Source: Paraphysoderma sedebokerense (lineage: Eukaryota > Blastocladiomycota > Physodermatomycetes > Physodermatales > Physodermataceae). From it: a stretch of 22,580 nt of DNA. The first letter of the stretch is position 1; each line of letters opens with the position of its first letter. Positions 1 to 9,518 of this stretch are shown piece after piece. The notes below the pieces were generated by a model. That model did no database searches. It saw only the letters and a list, made by a program, of their open reading frames with translations, and had not been told where the DNA came from. The translations under genes were made by a program, and so were the position numbers. Where the stretch lies: assembly GCA_025602915.1 (NCBI GenBank), contig JAHLJZ010000154.1, positions 1 to 22,580 on the forward strand, given 5' to 3'.

Positions 1-1369
1 GATTATCTTCATCGATCCTGATCTTGTCAGATACACAACCGTCCAGAATCCAGATTCTAGAATCCCAGATATCATGATCTGTTCAATCCTTGCCATAAAT
101 GATCTGAATATCAATCAACCTATACTCCCAGTTGAAACCACACATCTCCAACCAGAGAAAAATTGAACAAAGAAACTCTCTCGTTGCCACAGCTATTACC
201 GTCCACCGACCCCAGACCACTCTAGACACCTAACCTATCCCACCGTCTGAAACCTGCGAAACCATCGAAACACGAGTTTCATTCATGAATTACCAAACAA
301 AGGCAAAAACCAAAAACAAAAAATTTCGCGCACCGCTGTTTCCGCTTTTTTAACTCCAGGTTTCACCCGTTTCACTTGTTTGACTTTTTACTCTTTTCTT
401 TGCCTTTTTCTCCGTTGAACCCTTCACTCCTTTTTTCCGATTTCATTTCCTAGCTTTTTTTCACATCTATTGTTTTTGATACCATCTTATGATGTTGCGC
501 AGTCACGTCACCAATTGACGTTGAGAAGTAGTTTGACAAATCGCTTGAATTATGGGATATTGTCAACATTTTTGCGCATGAAATGAAATTCGAAATTGAA
601 TAATGTGAACCAAAAATGATTAAAATAAATGAATAAACAAATGAAATAAATTCACTCGTTATTTTTAGCTTTATTCATTGCAAAAAAAAGTCTTGACTAA
701 TTATCCGACTACAAAACAATTCGTAAGCCTAATCATTGAAACAAGTCACGGAATCGAGTAAATTTTCCGACGAACACTCGCAAACGTCATTTACAAACGA
801 TGCCATCAGTTTGCTTTACCTCCAACAAATATTGAACATTGAAACACATTGTTTAGATACTAATTACATCGATTATCACGATTAGATGACAAATATTATT
901 TCGAATGGACAAAAATAGCTTTGAGATGTAAATTATGTTTTGTTTAAGAAATGATTTATTTCCGGAATGGTAAAATCGCACATTAATACTACACTTTGCA
1001 AATAATTGAGGGGTTTTCTGTATACAATTTCACTAATGAAAAATAATAAAGAAAATGCAAGAAGAAAAAAGAGGACAGTCATTACACTGAGCAGAATTGA
1101 AGAATGGCATAAATGGATTTGAAGTAAGTCTTGAAATACGCTAGCACAAAACACATAATAAGGTAAACAGAAAACAACAAATAACGACGTTCAATAAATA
1201 CACTGAATAATGTCGTCAAACCACGAAACTAACTACAAACCAAAGCCAAAAGACGGAGAGACGAAATGAAAAAAAAAAGTGTCTATGGAAGGGTTTCGAA
1301 AGTACACATTTACAGAACAAAATGCGATCAAATTTTTCACAATAACTCCGCTAGAGTTCCTTTTCAAGT
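1..1369. other. Intergenic/edge region without a supported gene
   Basis: About 1.37 kb with no frame I can support as coding. Roughly 340-480 is strongly pyrimidine-rich on the plus strand. From 530 onward it is AT-rich and forms the 3' flank of the minus-strand hydrolase that ends at 1370. A minus-strand frame runs from an ATG at 96 to the left edge (32 codons) and a plus-strand frame is open from about 2 to 163. Either could be the end of a neighbouring gene, but both are short enough to be chance. Confidence 0.5.
505..521. promoter_or_regulatory. Perfect inverted pair of CRE-like half-sites around CCAAT
   Basis: The sequence reads ACGTCA-CCAAT-TGACGT: two facing bZIP/CREB-type half-sites, exact reverse complements, separated by a 5-base CCAAT. 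ATF/CREB-family factors are known to bind TGACGT half-sites. The target gene is unclear, since the site is about 860 bp past the stop of the minus-strand hydrolase and may serve a gene left of the window. Function is inferred from the motif only. Confidence 0.35.
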
Positions 1370-3994
1370 TTACTGTTGTTTCTCCGGAACACCTTTATAC
1401 TCTTCCTCATCTTCATCTGGACTCTCTTCAAACGAATCCCCGCCTAAATCCGATTCAGCAAAACTATCCATTCCCACACCGTTGATCACACTTCCTCGAT
1501 TGGCCATCTTTTTCTCATCAGTCATCATATCGGCAGCATGTACACCATATATGTGCTGGTGAGGACTCAAGGTACCGTTCGAAGAGTTTACACTATGTGC
1601 CAAGTTTCGTTTTTTGTTTCTCGAAATTCGTAATCGATAAATGGAAACGACAATAGCCGGAACAACCACCAAACCAATCGCTACACCCACCCACACCCAA
1701 ACACTCAGACCAGCACCGGCTTTTGTACCACAGGCTATTCGATTTTCGTTAAAGGTAAGACTGTCCACCGGTAAATCTCTTTTAAAGGCCTCCCTAATTT
1801 CTGCGTTGGGAGACATCACCACCCGATGGTCGCCATTGGCTCCAAACACTTCTCGCTTGGTGTACTCGAACCATAAAATCATCTTGAGATTAGGAAATTG
1901 AGAGAAGACGGTAGTGTTGTAAACCTGGGTCCACCATGATCTCTTTTGATTGATTTCGGCTAAATCTGCGGGTTCTTTCGTACGATCAGAGTACGCAGGT
2001 GCACCGGTTTCGGCAATGACAAATGGCTTATTTTTCTCTTGAGAGTAGATACGGTAAAAGTTCAAGGCGGGGTCGGTGTCCGTAGGGTACAGTGTGCCTG
2101 TTATACCGCCAGTCAACTTATTCGGGGGTGCAAGAGAATTGACTGGAGGCCATGTTGCGCCAAAATGGTAATACGATAAACCGACCCAGTCAATGTAGGA
2201 GTCGCCAGGGTAATAAGTGGAGTAAGTCGTCCCATTACTGCCGCCAGGATATATATTCGGAGCCCAAATGAAATTTGTGGCAGGAGAAATTGTTTTAACA
2301 GTGGTGTAGAGACGGCGGTAAGTCTCGATGAAGGCTTGCGGTTGTAGGCCCCTGTTTTTGAGCGAAGTTTCGGTGAAGGAGTAGAGTCGACGGCGGACGA
2401 TAACATTTCAATACGAGGGGAAAATTGAAAATGGACATAAACATGCAATAAGCGCAGCGCATAATCAGGAGTCAAGGACGATATAGCAACAAATGAAAAT
2501 AGGTCAGTCATATGAGATTGTACGGGGAACAAGTGTGAATAAGCCAAATGATGGTAAAAATCAGCACACATTGTGTGTGCTCGATACCACCGAGTACAAA
2601 GCAAAGGAAATATTTTTGACCATACGGAATTTGAATCATATCAGGCCGAAAAAAAGAAAAATGCTTCAAAAAACGTACCAGGTGTACCATTCTCCGTTCA
2701 TTTCGTGAGCTGAAATTTACCAAATAACAAAGAAAACATTGATGTCAGCATATATAATCAATATCAAAAAGCTCACAGTCGTTGTTGGAAAAACAACAAA
2801 TTTAACCTCAGCACTCAACCTAGAACTGTTGGTCTTTGAAAAAATTTTCTAAGTGGTACATACCGAATCGAATAACTACAAATATACCATCCTGATGTGC
2901 TTTCAGACATAAATTAGCCAGAACTGTCATAGCAGCATCGGATATCCCATCGAATTTATCCACCGGGTCAACAGACAAGGCATACATTGGTTTAATGGAA
3001 GTCTGGACGTCGTTTCCGTCTTGATCTTTTACTGTGGCAGTTTTAACGACATTAGAAATCAATTTTAAGTGTCTCATCATTTCTTGATCTTCGAATTTAT
3101 TTCCTATTCGGAGGAACGAACCGAAAACCGAAGGAGTTCGTCCCAACAATGAAACATATCGGTCCGGTGAGTCGTTGGACCAATCGAGGATAGTGCCAAA
3201 GTAAGGACTGGGAGATTGTCCGAGATTGTCTGGACATGCTGTGGGTTTTGATGTTGGTTCCTGTCGCTTAATCAAGTGTCGGAATGTGTGGGAATCGAAG
3301 GTGAGGGGATTGGCGGATGATGGGTAGATGACTAAAGGCGGTTGGAGAGGGTTATTAACAACACAAAGGACCAGACATGAGAGGGAAAACCTAGGAAAAG
3401 TAAAGTGTCTTGTGCAACATACATGATGATGTAGCGACGAGGGCTAGAACCCAGGACGAGACGAGGGAGGGGAGCATATAATATTTTTTTCACACAAGAA
3501 TATTGACGCCGAAATGGGGGCAGTAACGTAATAGAGACAGTTGTGTATGTGCTTAATGAGACGCAAGCATGCAGGGACACAAAAAAAGCAGCGCAGTCAC
3601 ACAAACGGGTCTGTTGTTGATGCAGGCAAGATGATGTCAGTGGAAATATATCCGGAGTTGTGTTGTTGATGCGGGCAATGATTGGCAACAAGAAGAATGA
3701 AAATTGAGCGATAATATAATTCGGCCAGTGGAGACAATCAGAGAGAGTTACCTCTTGCGGTAACACCGTATTCCTCCAATGGTGAATTCCTCCCGCGCCT
3801 CCTAGCAATATTCCAATATTCATTCCATCGATGCTATTTCCGCCCACAGCCCCCCTCTTCCGTCCCTGCGATTGTGTCCTCGCCGTGGTGCTTTCCTTGA
3901 TGGGAAATCTCAAACGCCCTCTCCAGACACAATCAGCCCCGAACTCAGACTCCCCCTTCCCCCCAAAGGTCGAATCAGAGTCACGAATCGACAT
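1370..3994 (-). CDS. GH26-like glycoside hydrolase (mannanase-type), membrane-anchored
   Basis: Spliced minus-strand gene. Well supported exons are 2864 up to about 3400, 2679-2709 and 1370-2351, with introns 2710-2863 (154 nt) and 2352-2678 (327 nt). A tiny 31-nt exon carries the acid/base motif: joined to its neighbours it reads RFAHEMNGEWYTWG, matching the HExNGxW signature of GH26 beta-mannanases. About 120 residues later comes KPFVIAETG, fitting the nucleophile glutamate, so both catalytic residues are present. Between them lie FIWAPN and YPGDSYIDWVGLSYYH, typical of the family. Near the C-terminus a 20-23 residue hydrophobic helix (VWVGVAIGLVVVPAIVVS) is followed by RLRISRNKKR and an acidic tail ending at the stop at 1370, so the enzyme is probably tethered with its catalytic domain outside the cell or in the lumen. 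The N-terminus is uncertain. My best model adds exon 1 at 3752-3994 (ATG at 3994) and starts exon 2 at 3443, giving 611 aa, with the short hydrophobic stretch LSCLVLCVV as a possible signal anchor. A cell-wall mannan or related glucan substrate is inferred. Confidence 0.75.
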
Positions 3995-4898
3995 TAAACT
4001 TATTCCATTGGAAGGGGAATGACAAACTCAACAGGGGACACAAGTGGCAAGGGAGATAAAATAAAAAGACTATTACACATATCTTCCAATTAGAGTTCTC
4101 TTTTGTCTTTTGACCGCGTGAAAATGTCTCTGTGAGGATGGATAAGCCAATCGGCTTGAATGAATTACAAATGACTTGAAAAAAATTTTAAGGATTGCTT
4201 CATTATCACTTCACTATCACTTCGCAAGTTCTATGACTATGATAGAAAATTCCGATTTCTGGGAATCAAAGCACATCAGCCTAGCATCTGTAATCCGCTC
4301 CAAAAACCGCTTCATAACTGCATGCGGCAGTCAAACATCTCCACTCTTCACACTTCACTCTTTTAATTTATCAAGCATGGCCATGCCAAACATCACACAT
4401 TATAGTGGGTTCGCACTAAGTCCTACTAAGTCCCCACAATAACAATATTACTTCCATCATTTATTTTCATCCATCAATACACCGGGCTACATAAGATCAT
4501 TAAGCAAGGCGTTAATCCATCGCTTTGCCTCGTTTCTGCATCCTTTCTGCCAGTTTCAAAAGGTTTTAAAATAATGTTCGGCGCCAAGAACCCATCACTC
4601 TTCTTTTCAGTCGCCCGGTGAACGAACTTTCTTGTCTGACAGTCTCATGAAACTTTCTTATTTAGACTCTATTCAACCAATTTATGTAGCTTTAGAAAGT
4701 TTAAGCTTGTTGCTTCTTGAGTCGACAATGGTCATGAAAGCTTGAGTAAACTTGTTTCGTTCGCGCTTATTTTATCTTCTACAATGTCGAATAAAATTCT
4801 CTTTTGTTGCTTGACATGCAATAACATGAAATTCATTATTAGTGGTTTGATCCTAAAATTTAAATTACATATATTTAACATTGCATTGTGGCCATGCA
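3995..4898. other. Intergenic region between hydrolase and tRNA-Ile
   Basis: About 0.9 kb without a convincing gene. It should contain the promoter of the minus-strand hydrolase (right-hand side of 3994) and the upstream region of the tRNA. An 88-codon plus-strand frame at 4176-4442 resembles no family I know and I treat it as chance. AT-rich sequence at about 4868-4880 lies 19-31 bases before the tRNA, where a TATA-like element can help Pol III. Confidence 0.5.
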
Positions 4899-4972
4899 GG
4901 TCCATTAGCTCAGTTGGTTAGAGCGTGGTGCTAATAACGCCAAGGTCAACAGTTCGACCCTGTTATGGACCA
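4899..4972 (+). tRNA. tRNA-Ile (anticodon AAU)
   Basis: A complete 74-nt cloverleaf. The acceptor arms GGTCCAT and ATGGACC pair perfectly, with discriminator A at 4972. The D arm is GCTC/GAGC. The anticodon stem TGGTG/CGCCA carries one T-G wobble and closes the loop CTAATAA, with anticodon AAT at 4933-4935. The T arm AACAG/CTGTT closes loop TTCGACC. Internal A-box (TTAGCTCAGTTGG) and B-box (AGTTCGACC) promoters are recognisable. There is no intron and no encoded CCA, as in eukaryotic nuclear tRNA genes. The A34 anticodon, which would be edited to inosine, is the usual eukaryotic tRNA-Ile decoding AUU/AUC. Confidence 0.97.
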
Positions 4973-4978
4973 TTTTTT
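4973..4978 (+). terminator. Pol III T-run terminator of tRNA-Ile
   Basis: Six consecutive T residues follow the discriminator base directly, the standard RNA polymerase III termination signal. The following CTTTCC is also T-rich. Confidence 0.85.
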
Positions 4979-5241
4979 CTTTCCTTCCTATATTGACAAC
5001 TTTTTTTCCTTTGCTGCGTCCATACTATAACTGTGCTACATTAAGAACTGAAATAAACTTAAATAAAAGACCTTTTTCACTGTTACGGGCTGTGATAATT
5101 CCATTGAGACAACGGTGTACTCCATGTTTCTATGACACTTTTTTATATTAAGAAAATTAAAAATCAGAAATTGTGAATACCATTTGCGTTCATTCTAAAC
5201 CTAACGTTTCTCTCCCACTTCACACGTTTTCATCTAAGAAC

Positions 5242-6737
5242 CTAAATCAACCCAGTTCTCTCTTGTTCAGTTTTCTTCTTCCACACAAAATCCCATAACC
5301 CTTCTTTCGGTCTTTCCCATTTCTCTAAAGCTGATATCGTACTCTCAACGCTATCCTCAATTCGAATCAACTTTTGATGAACGGGACTGACAAATTCTTC
5401 TTTGACCGCGTTCTCGATCCAGAGCTTTAAATGCGAATAGTAATTGCGTATGTTGATCGCCAACACGGGTTTGTGATGAATATTGAGCTGAGACCAGGTG
5501 GTGACTTCTAAGAGTTCTTCCATGGTTCCAAAACCACCGGGGAGGGCAATAAAAGCGTCAGCCTTGTGTGTCGTTATAATTCGGTGAGGAGTAGGAATCA
5601 TTGTTTGTGCAGGTATTACGGTTAGTTTCGAATTGAAGCAGTAAATGTAAGTTATAGATGGATGGTTAACCCTACCTTCTCATTCATCAATGCTTTTCTT
5701 GTGTGCATATCTGGAACAATCACAGTTTCGCCTATTAACACCCCAGAATAGGCAACCAAGGCTTCAGGTATTATTCCTATCACCTTTCCTCCCAGCTGTT
5801 ACCATGTCCCAACATGTCATCAAATCAACCGACGCAGAAGTAGGGAGTGAGTTAGCGCTAGTACTTCACTGAATCAAAGATTACAAAAACAAACTCTCAA
5901 GAAAATTAAATGTGCTACAATCAAGGAAAGATATCAAAGACTGATATGACAATTACCTTATCAACCGTGCTTGCCAAAGCACCCATCACACCAACGGCAC
6001 CACCACCGTAGACTCTGTAACCCCCAAACGAAATTTCATCAATATCAGGTTTCTTTACAACCTAGAATCCAAAAAGAAATCAACACAAACAGCGTAATCC
6101 CCCTATCAACGAAAGCTTTCGCCAGATCTGTAAGAATCGATTGCCGACGTTGCATAGTTCAGGGTTCAATTGTAGATAAGATAACCGCACAATAAAGGAG
6201 AACAAGCAGTCAGTCATTAGTAATCAGACATGATGGACTCAACAAATCGTATGGTGAAGAAAGAAAGAAGCTGAGTAAATGACAGTAAAAAGAAATTGAA
6301 TTGAATATATATGGTCAGGGTGCTACTAGGGTTTTTCGAGATTACTTTTTCCTTCATACTTCCTATCCATGCTATGCCAATTCATAGCAGATAATATGAA
6401 TTCAACTTCTGTGGTTGGGTATTCAAAAAAAAACCAGTTGCGAAGAGCCCAAGAGCAACCATAACCAAAAAACTGAAATTTCAGGTCTAAAAAGTTTTTC
6501 CGTCTTCATCAAATTACCTTTAGCTGCCTGGACATACTCCGGACTAGCACCCACTCTAGAACCACAAAATACACAAACAGATTTGATTCTTTGATCTTTC
6601 TCGGAGTGTGATTTAAATTTTCCATCAGTCGTAGTCGAGGCCGACGATTTGGAGGATTCGAGGGCGACTGTTGAGGAAGAGCCCGGTTCGTCGGTTATGG
6701 ATAGTTCATTCTTAGCGATAGAATCTGATTGTGACAT
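5242..6737 (-). CDS. LOG-family cytokinin riboside 5'-monophosphate phosphoribohydrolase
   Basis: Five exons on the minus strand: 6518-6737, 6091-6127, 5957-6014, 5676-5795 and 5242-5562. They sum to 756 nt (251 aa plus stop) with consistent phases. The family reaction hydrolyses cytokinin riboside monophosphates to the free base and ribose 5-phosphate, in the cytosol. Spliced landmarks, in order, are VCVFCGS (54-60), DLAKAFVDRGITLVYGGG (74-91), the R138 motif MHTRKALMNEK, then ADAFIALPGG and the signature PGGFGTMEE (153-161) with catalytic E161, then WSQL. The first ~50 residues are a Ser/Thr-rich extension lacking in plant LOGs; the rest has normal length. The start is fixed by an in-frame TAA two codons upstream and an A at -3. 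Intron 1 is long (390 nt). The last intron (5563-5675) has no AG except its own unusual AAG acceptor, and using it restores the family-standard sequence. In fungi related proteins may act in general nucleotide-monophosphate clean-up rather than hormone signalling. Confidence 0.92.
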
Positions 6738-7019
6738 TGTTTATTGTAAAAGAGCTTATATGGTGAGGGAAAGATGTGATCGGAGTACGAGGTACGACGT
6801 TCTTTTAATTCGAGTCAGAGGTCGGGAGAAGACGGGGAATCAAGAGAAGTGGGTTTTCTGTTATTTCGGTAATTTATATCGTATCACTCTCAATCATTCA
6901 TTTATCATCATTAAAGTATACAGTATAATATAAAATATAGCATATATAGAGTATATAATTGATACAATTCCATATAATTTAATATAGTCAGTCAATATTG
7001 CCTAAATTTACGGTTTACT
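6738..7019. promoter_or_regulatory. Short intergenic region: LOG promoter and STRA6-like 3' end
   Basis: 282 bp separate the LOG start codon (6737) from the stop of the upstream same-strand gene (7020). The LOG promoter and the 3' end of the neighbouring transcript must share it. The right half is very AT-rich (TATATA-type runs at about 6915-6985). I see no definite TATA box or factor site that I would assign. Confidence 0.4.
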
Positions 7020-9518
7020 TCATTTCGGTTGAGTCGCTCCGACCATCCGTTTCCTTTGCCTTATCAACCCCGGGTTCTTCAACAACGTATAACTCACCAA
7101 CCATTTGTTAAAAGCTCTCCTATTTCTTAAATAATAACTTCTCTTTGACTGGTTTTCCGAATTTTCTATCTCAATCTCAAACTTTCGGTCCCCGCTTTTA
7201 ACCTTTTCGCCAGAGGAAACTGCAAATCCATGAGAATCTTCCACCGACTCCTTCAATACCCCAATAAACGCAATCATGATTTCATTTCCGTAAATGTGCT
7301 CTCCGACTACTAATGATAAATAAGAAATATATCCTGCATCCCAACTTCGTAGGCCTTTGGCCAATATCGAATCGTCAATATTCAAACTGTACAAAGCGTT
7401 GCTGGTGACTGCCAACACCAATCTGAATAGGAATGAAGTAACGCCTTGCACTATATCCGTAAAGGTGATCAGATAATTGTATTGCCAGAATATCGATCTT
7501 AACCGCTTAGACGGTTTCAGCAAAAATTGAGATTGGAACTGATTAGGACCCGCCCGGGACACGAAAATGTACTGAGTGACGAACGATTGCGTGTAACGGA
7601 TTGCAAGAGTGATTGCAAAAGGTACCAAGATAGCACCATTTTGGAGGGCTGACCAGATTTGACTACGTAAAAGCGGAACGTAGGACAGCACAACGATGAA
7701 TATTGCGGTGACCAACATTTCTAACATAACACACAGTCCACCCAATAACCCGTATCCAACTCCGTATCCGATGAAACGAATGTGAGAGTCTAGATTCAAT
7801 AAGCGGCGGATATTCGATGGAATGAAATCATAATTCCCGCGCCGAATTCGCTGAGAGTCGGCAGCGTACTCTCCAAAGATATTAAATGATAGCAGCGAAC
7901 AAAAAATAAATCCTCCGACAGAGGCCCACAGAAAACATCCAAGGAGAGCTGAGTATAATGTTTCCGCCATTGAAATCACATCGGACTGTCGAGATCGAAC
8001 CAGTGCAGAAATAGTACATGCAGTAGAGATCCCGTATCGGCCGAAGAAAAAACGGAGAATCAGCAATCCCAGTTGATAGAGAAAGGTGATTTTGAGTACG
8101 ACCATGATGAGCAATTTAGAAGGGTAATGAATGCGCGGATTAATTCCGGATATTCGAAAGAACTGTTCTTTGAGATGTTCGAATGACCGAGGGAATCGGT
8201 TCACTGTATATGACTGAGAATACTCTGTGTTGGACAACAAAGATCTTACATACTCGTGACGGTTTAACCACTCCACCACCTCGTTTAGAGGTTTCGATTT
8301 GCCTCGCCTGGTGACAAACCACGCTCGTGTAAAATACAGAATCAAAATAACTAATGAAATCACTTCGGGAATTCGAGTCAACATTTCAATTGCCGCCAAA
8401 GTCGAAAAGCTAAGATCGAGTTGATAAATGAAGGCTACGATTCTGAATGCTAATATCGCAATACTGGAATACAACCCCAGGAAACTTCCCCATAGCGTGT
8501 TACTTTGGTCATAGCACAAAAACAACGGCCAATAAAGCATCGCTCCAATAAGAAAGATAACCACGAATATGAACATTCTAAACCACACTACTTGTTCGGG
8601 GGCCAAAAATGCTGATAACTCGGTGGCTGTGCCGTTAACAATATCGAGGGAGCTCGTGAATAACCAATTGGAACACGAAATAAAAAGAACAATTTGGAGG
8701 GGCCGATTTTGTGTTCTTTGAATAAGATTAATCGGAATAGGAAATCTGGCTTTCGGATGTCGAAGGAACAGAAGCAGAGGAATCGCAACAACATTAACAA
8801 TGCAGACATAAGCTAAGTTCAACCTGATATTTCCTGCTGCCTTTACGATTTCGGTTTCTTCAGGGGGCACTTTGATCTTTGCCAAAAACGTATTGAAGCA
8901 GATTGACATATTGGCACTGGAATATACCGAGAGCGAGATTGACCTAGTGGTGGCGGGAATTCTGACAGGGTTGAAAATTTTCGATGTGGGTGGCTGGAGT
9001 ACTATATCTGATGAATCTTCAGGATTGGAAATCTGCAAGACCCCCTGGTAGGAAGTAGAGTTGCTGAACGCAAGAATCCGTTGGTCCATGTCGAAAAAAG
9101 CTAGGTCTACGACAAATCCACTTCCAAGTAACAGAACAAGAGGAGTGAAGGCGATAGAGAGCTGCAAATCTGCTATTCCTTTGTCAATATCATCGATGTA
9201 GGGTTTCAAACTATCCGTCGGCAAAGTTTGCACCAGCGGGGATCCCGAAACAAGCACCTTGGCTATCGTTGTGATATTCAGGGACTGAGGAGTCGGTAGA
9301 CAGCAACCAGAAAAAGAATAAATTACTGATGGAAGGTTCTGCCATGTTGCCGGTTCGAACGACCACTGGCCTTGAGGTATGATGCAGTTGGTGTTTCGGA
9401 TTAGATTTTGGTCCTTCTGAAGTGAATTGATGCAAGCCAGGTGCTGCTGATCGGAAGTCACCAACTTAAAGCTCAGAAAAACCAAGAGCACCCATACGAC
9501 CTGTAATGTGGGCATCAT
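7020..9518 (-). CDS. STRA6-like (retinol-binding-protein receptor family) multi-spanning membrane protein
   Basis: One uninterrupted 832-codon frame. The start (MM at 9518) is fixed by an in-frame TAA nine codons upstream. Residues 1-22 form a signal peptide or first membrane segment (VVWVLLVFLSFKLV). About 200 residues of probably exposed sequence follow, with several cysteines and N-x-S/T sites and an extra hydrophobic stretch near 121-142. Many membrane helices begin at about 232. Blocks shared with vertebrate STRA6, as I recall it, are HEYVRSLL (421-428), the PSKLL...FLYQ region (466-482), NALY, WDAGYISY (726-733) and above all the C-terminal KWLVSYTLLKNPGLIRQRK (805-823), which corresponds to the human RWGLAYTLLHNPTLQVFRK end. 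STRA6 is the plasma-membrane receptor that takes retinol from carrier protein; its family is Pfam RBP_receptor. Length exceeds human STRA6 (667 aa) mainly through the N-terminal domain. Ligand here is unknown; retinoid or another small lipid is inferred from family only. Absence of introns is odd beside its intron-rich neighbours. Confidence 0.85.
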   Translation of the reverse strand: MMPTLQVVWVLLVFLSFKLVTSDQQHLACINSLQKDQNLIRNTNCIIPQGQWSFEPATWQNLPSVIYSFSGCCLPTPQSLNITTIAKVLVSGSPLVQTLPTDSLKPYIDDIDKGIADLQLSIAFTPLVLLLGSGFVVDLAFFDMDQRILAFSNSTSYQGVLQISNPEDSSDIVLQPPTSKIFNPVRIPATTRSISLSVYSSANMSICFNTFLAKIKVPPEETEIVKAAGNIRLNLAYVCIVNVVAIPLLLFLRHPKARFPIPINLIQRTQNRPLQIVLFISCSNWLFTSSLDIVNGTATELSAFLAPEQVVWFRMFIFVVIFLIGAMLYWPLFLCYDQSNTLWGSFLGLYSSIAILAFRIVAFIYQLDLSFSTLAAIEMLTRIPEVISLVILILYFTRAWFVTRRGKSKPLNEVVEWLNRHEYVRSLLSNTEYSQSYTVNRFPRSFEHLKEQFFRISGINPRIHYPSKLLIMVVLKITFLYQLGLLILRFFFGRYGISTACTISALVRSRQSDVISMAETLYSALLGCFLWASVGGFIFCSLLSFNIFGEYAADSQRIRRGNYDFIPSNIRRLLNLDSHIRFIGYGVGYGLLGGLCVMLEMLVTAIFIVVLSYVPLLRSQIWSALQNGAILVPFAITLAIRYTQSFVTQYIFVSRAGPNQFQSQFLLKPSKRLRSIFWQYNYLITFTDIVQGVTSFLFRLVLAVTSNALYSLNIDDSILAKGLRSWDAGYISYLSLVVGEHIYGNEIMIAFIGVLKESVEDSHGFAVSSGEKVKSGDRKFEIEIENSENQSKRSYYLRNRRAFNKWLVSYTLLKNPGLIRQRKRMVGATQPK

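Noticed and set aside
1-163. Open frames reaching the left edge on both strands
   Set aside because: Only 32-54 codons, with no recognisable motif; cannot be told from chance.
933-1154. 73-codon hydrophobic frame on the minus strand
   Set aside because: AT-rich sequence readily yields Phe/Leu-rich frames; no promoter, family or length support.
3831-4022. Plus-strand 63-codon frame opposite the proposed first exon of the hydrolase
   Set aside because: Antisense to the tentative exon 1 and Pro-rich only because the region is C-rich on this strand. The exon 1 call itself is uncertain.
4176-4442. 88-codon plus-strand frame in the intergenic region before the tRNA
   Set aside because: No family resemblance, random-looking composition and no splice context; probably chance.
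6140-6180. GGGTTCAATT, similar to a Pol III B-box, inside LOG intron 1
   Set aside because: No acceptor stem, D arm or anticodon arm can be built around it.
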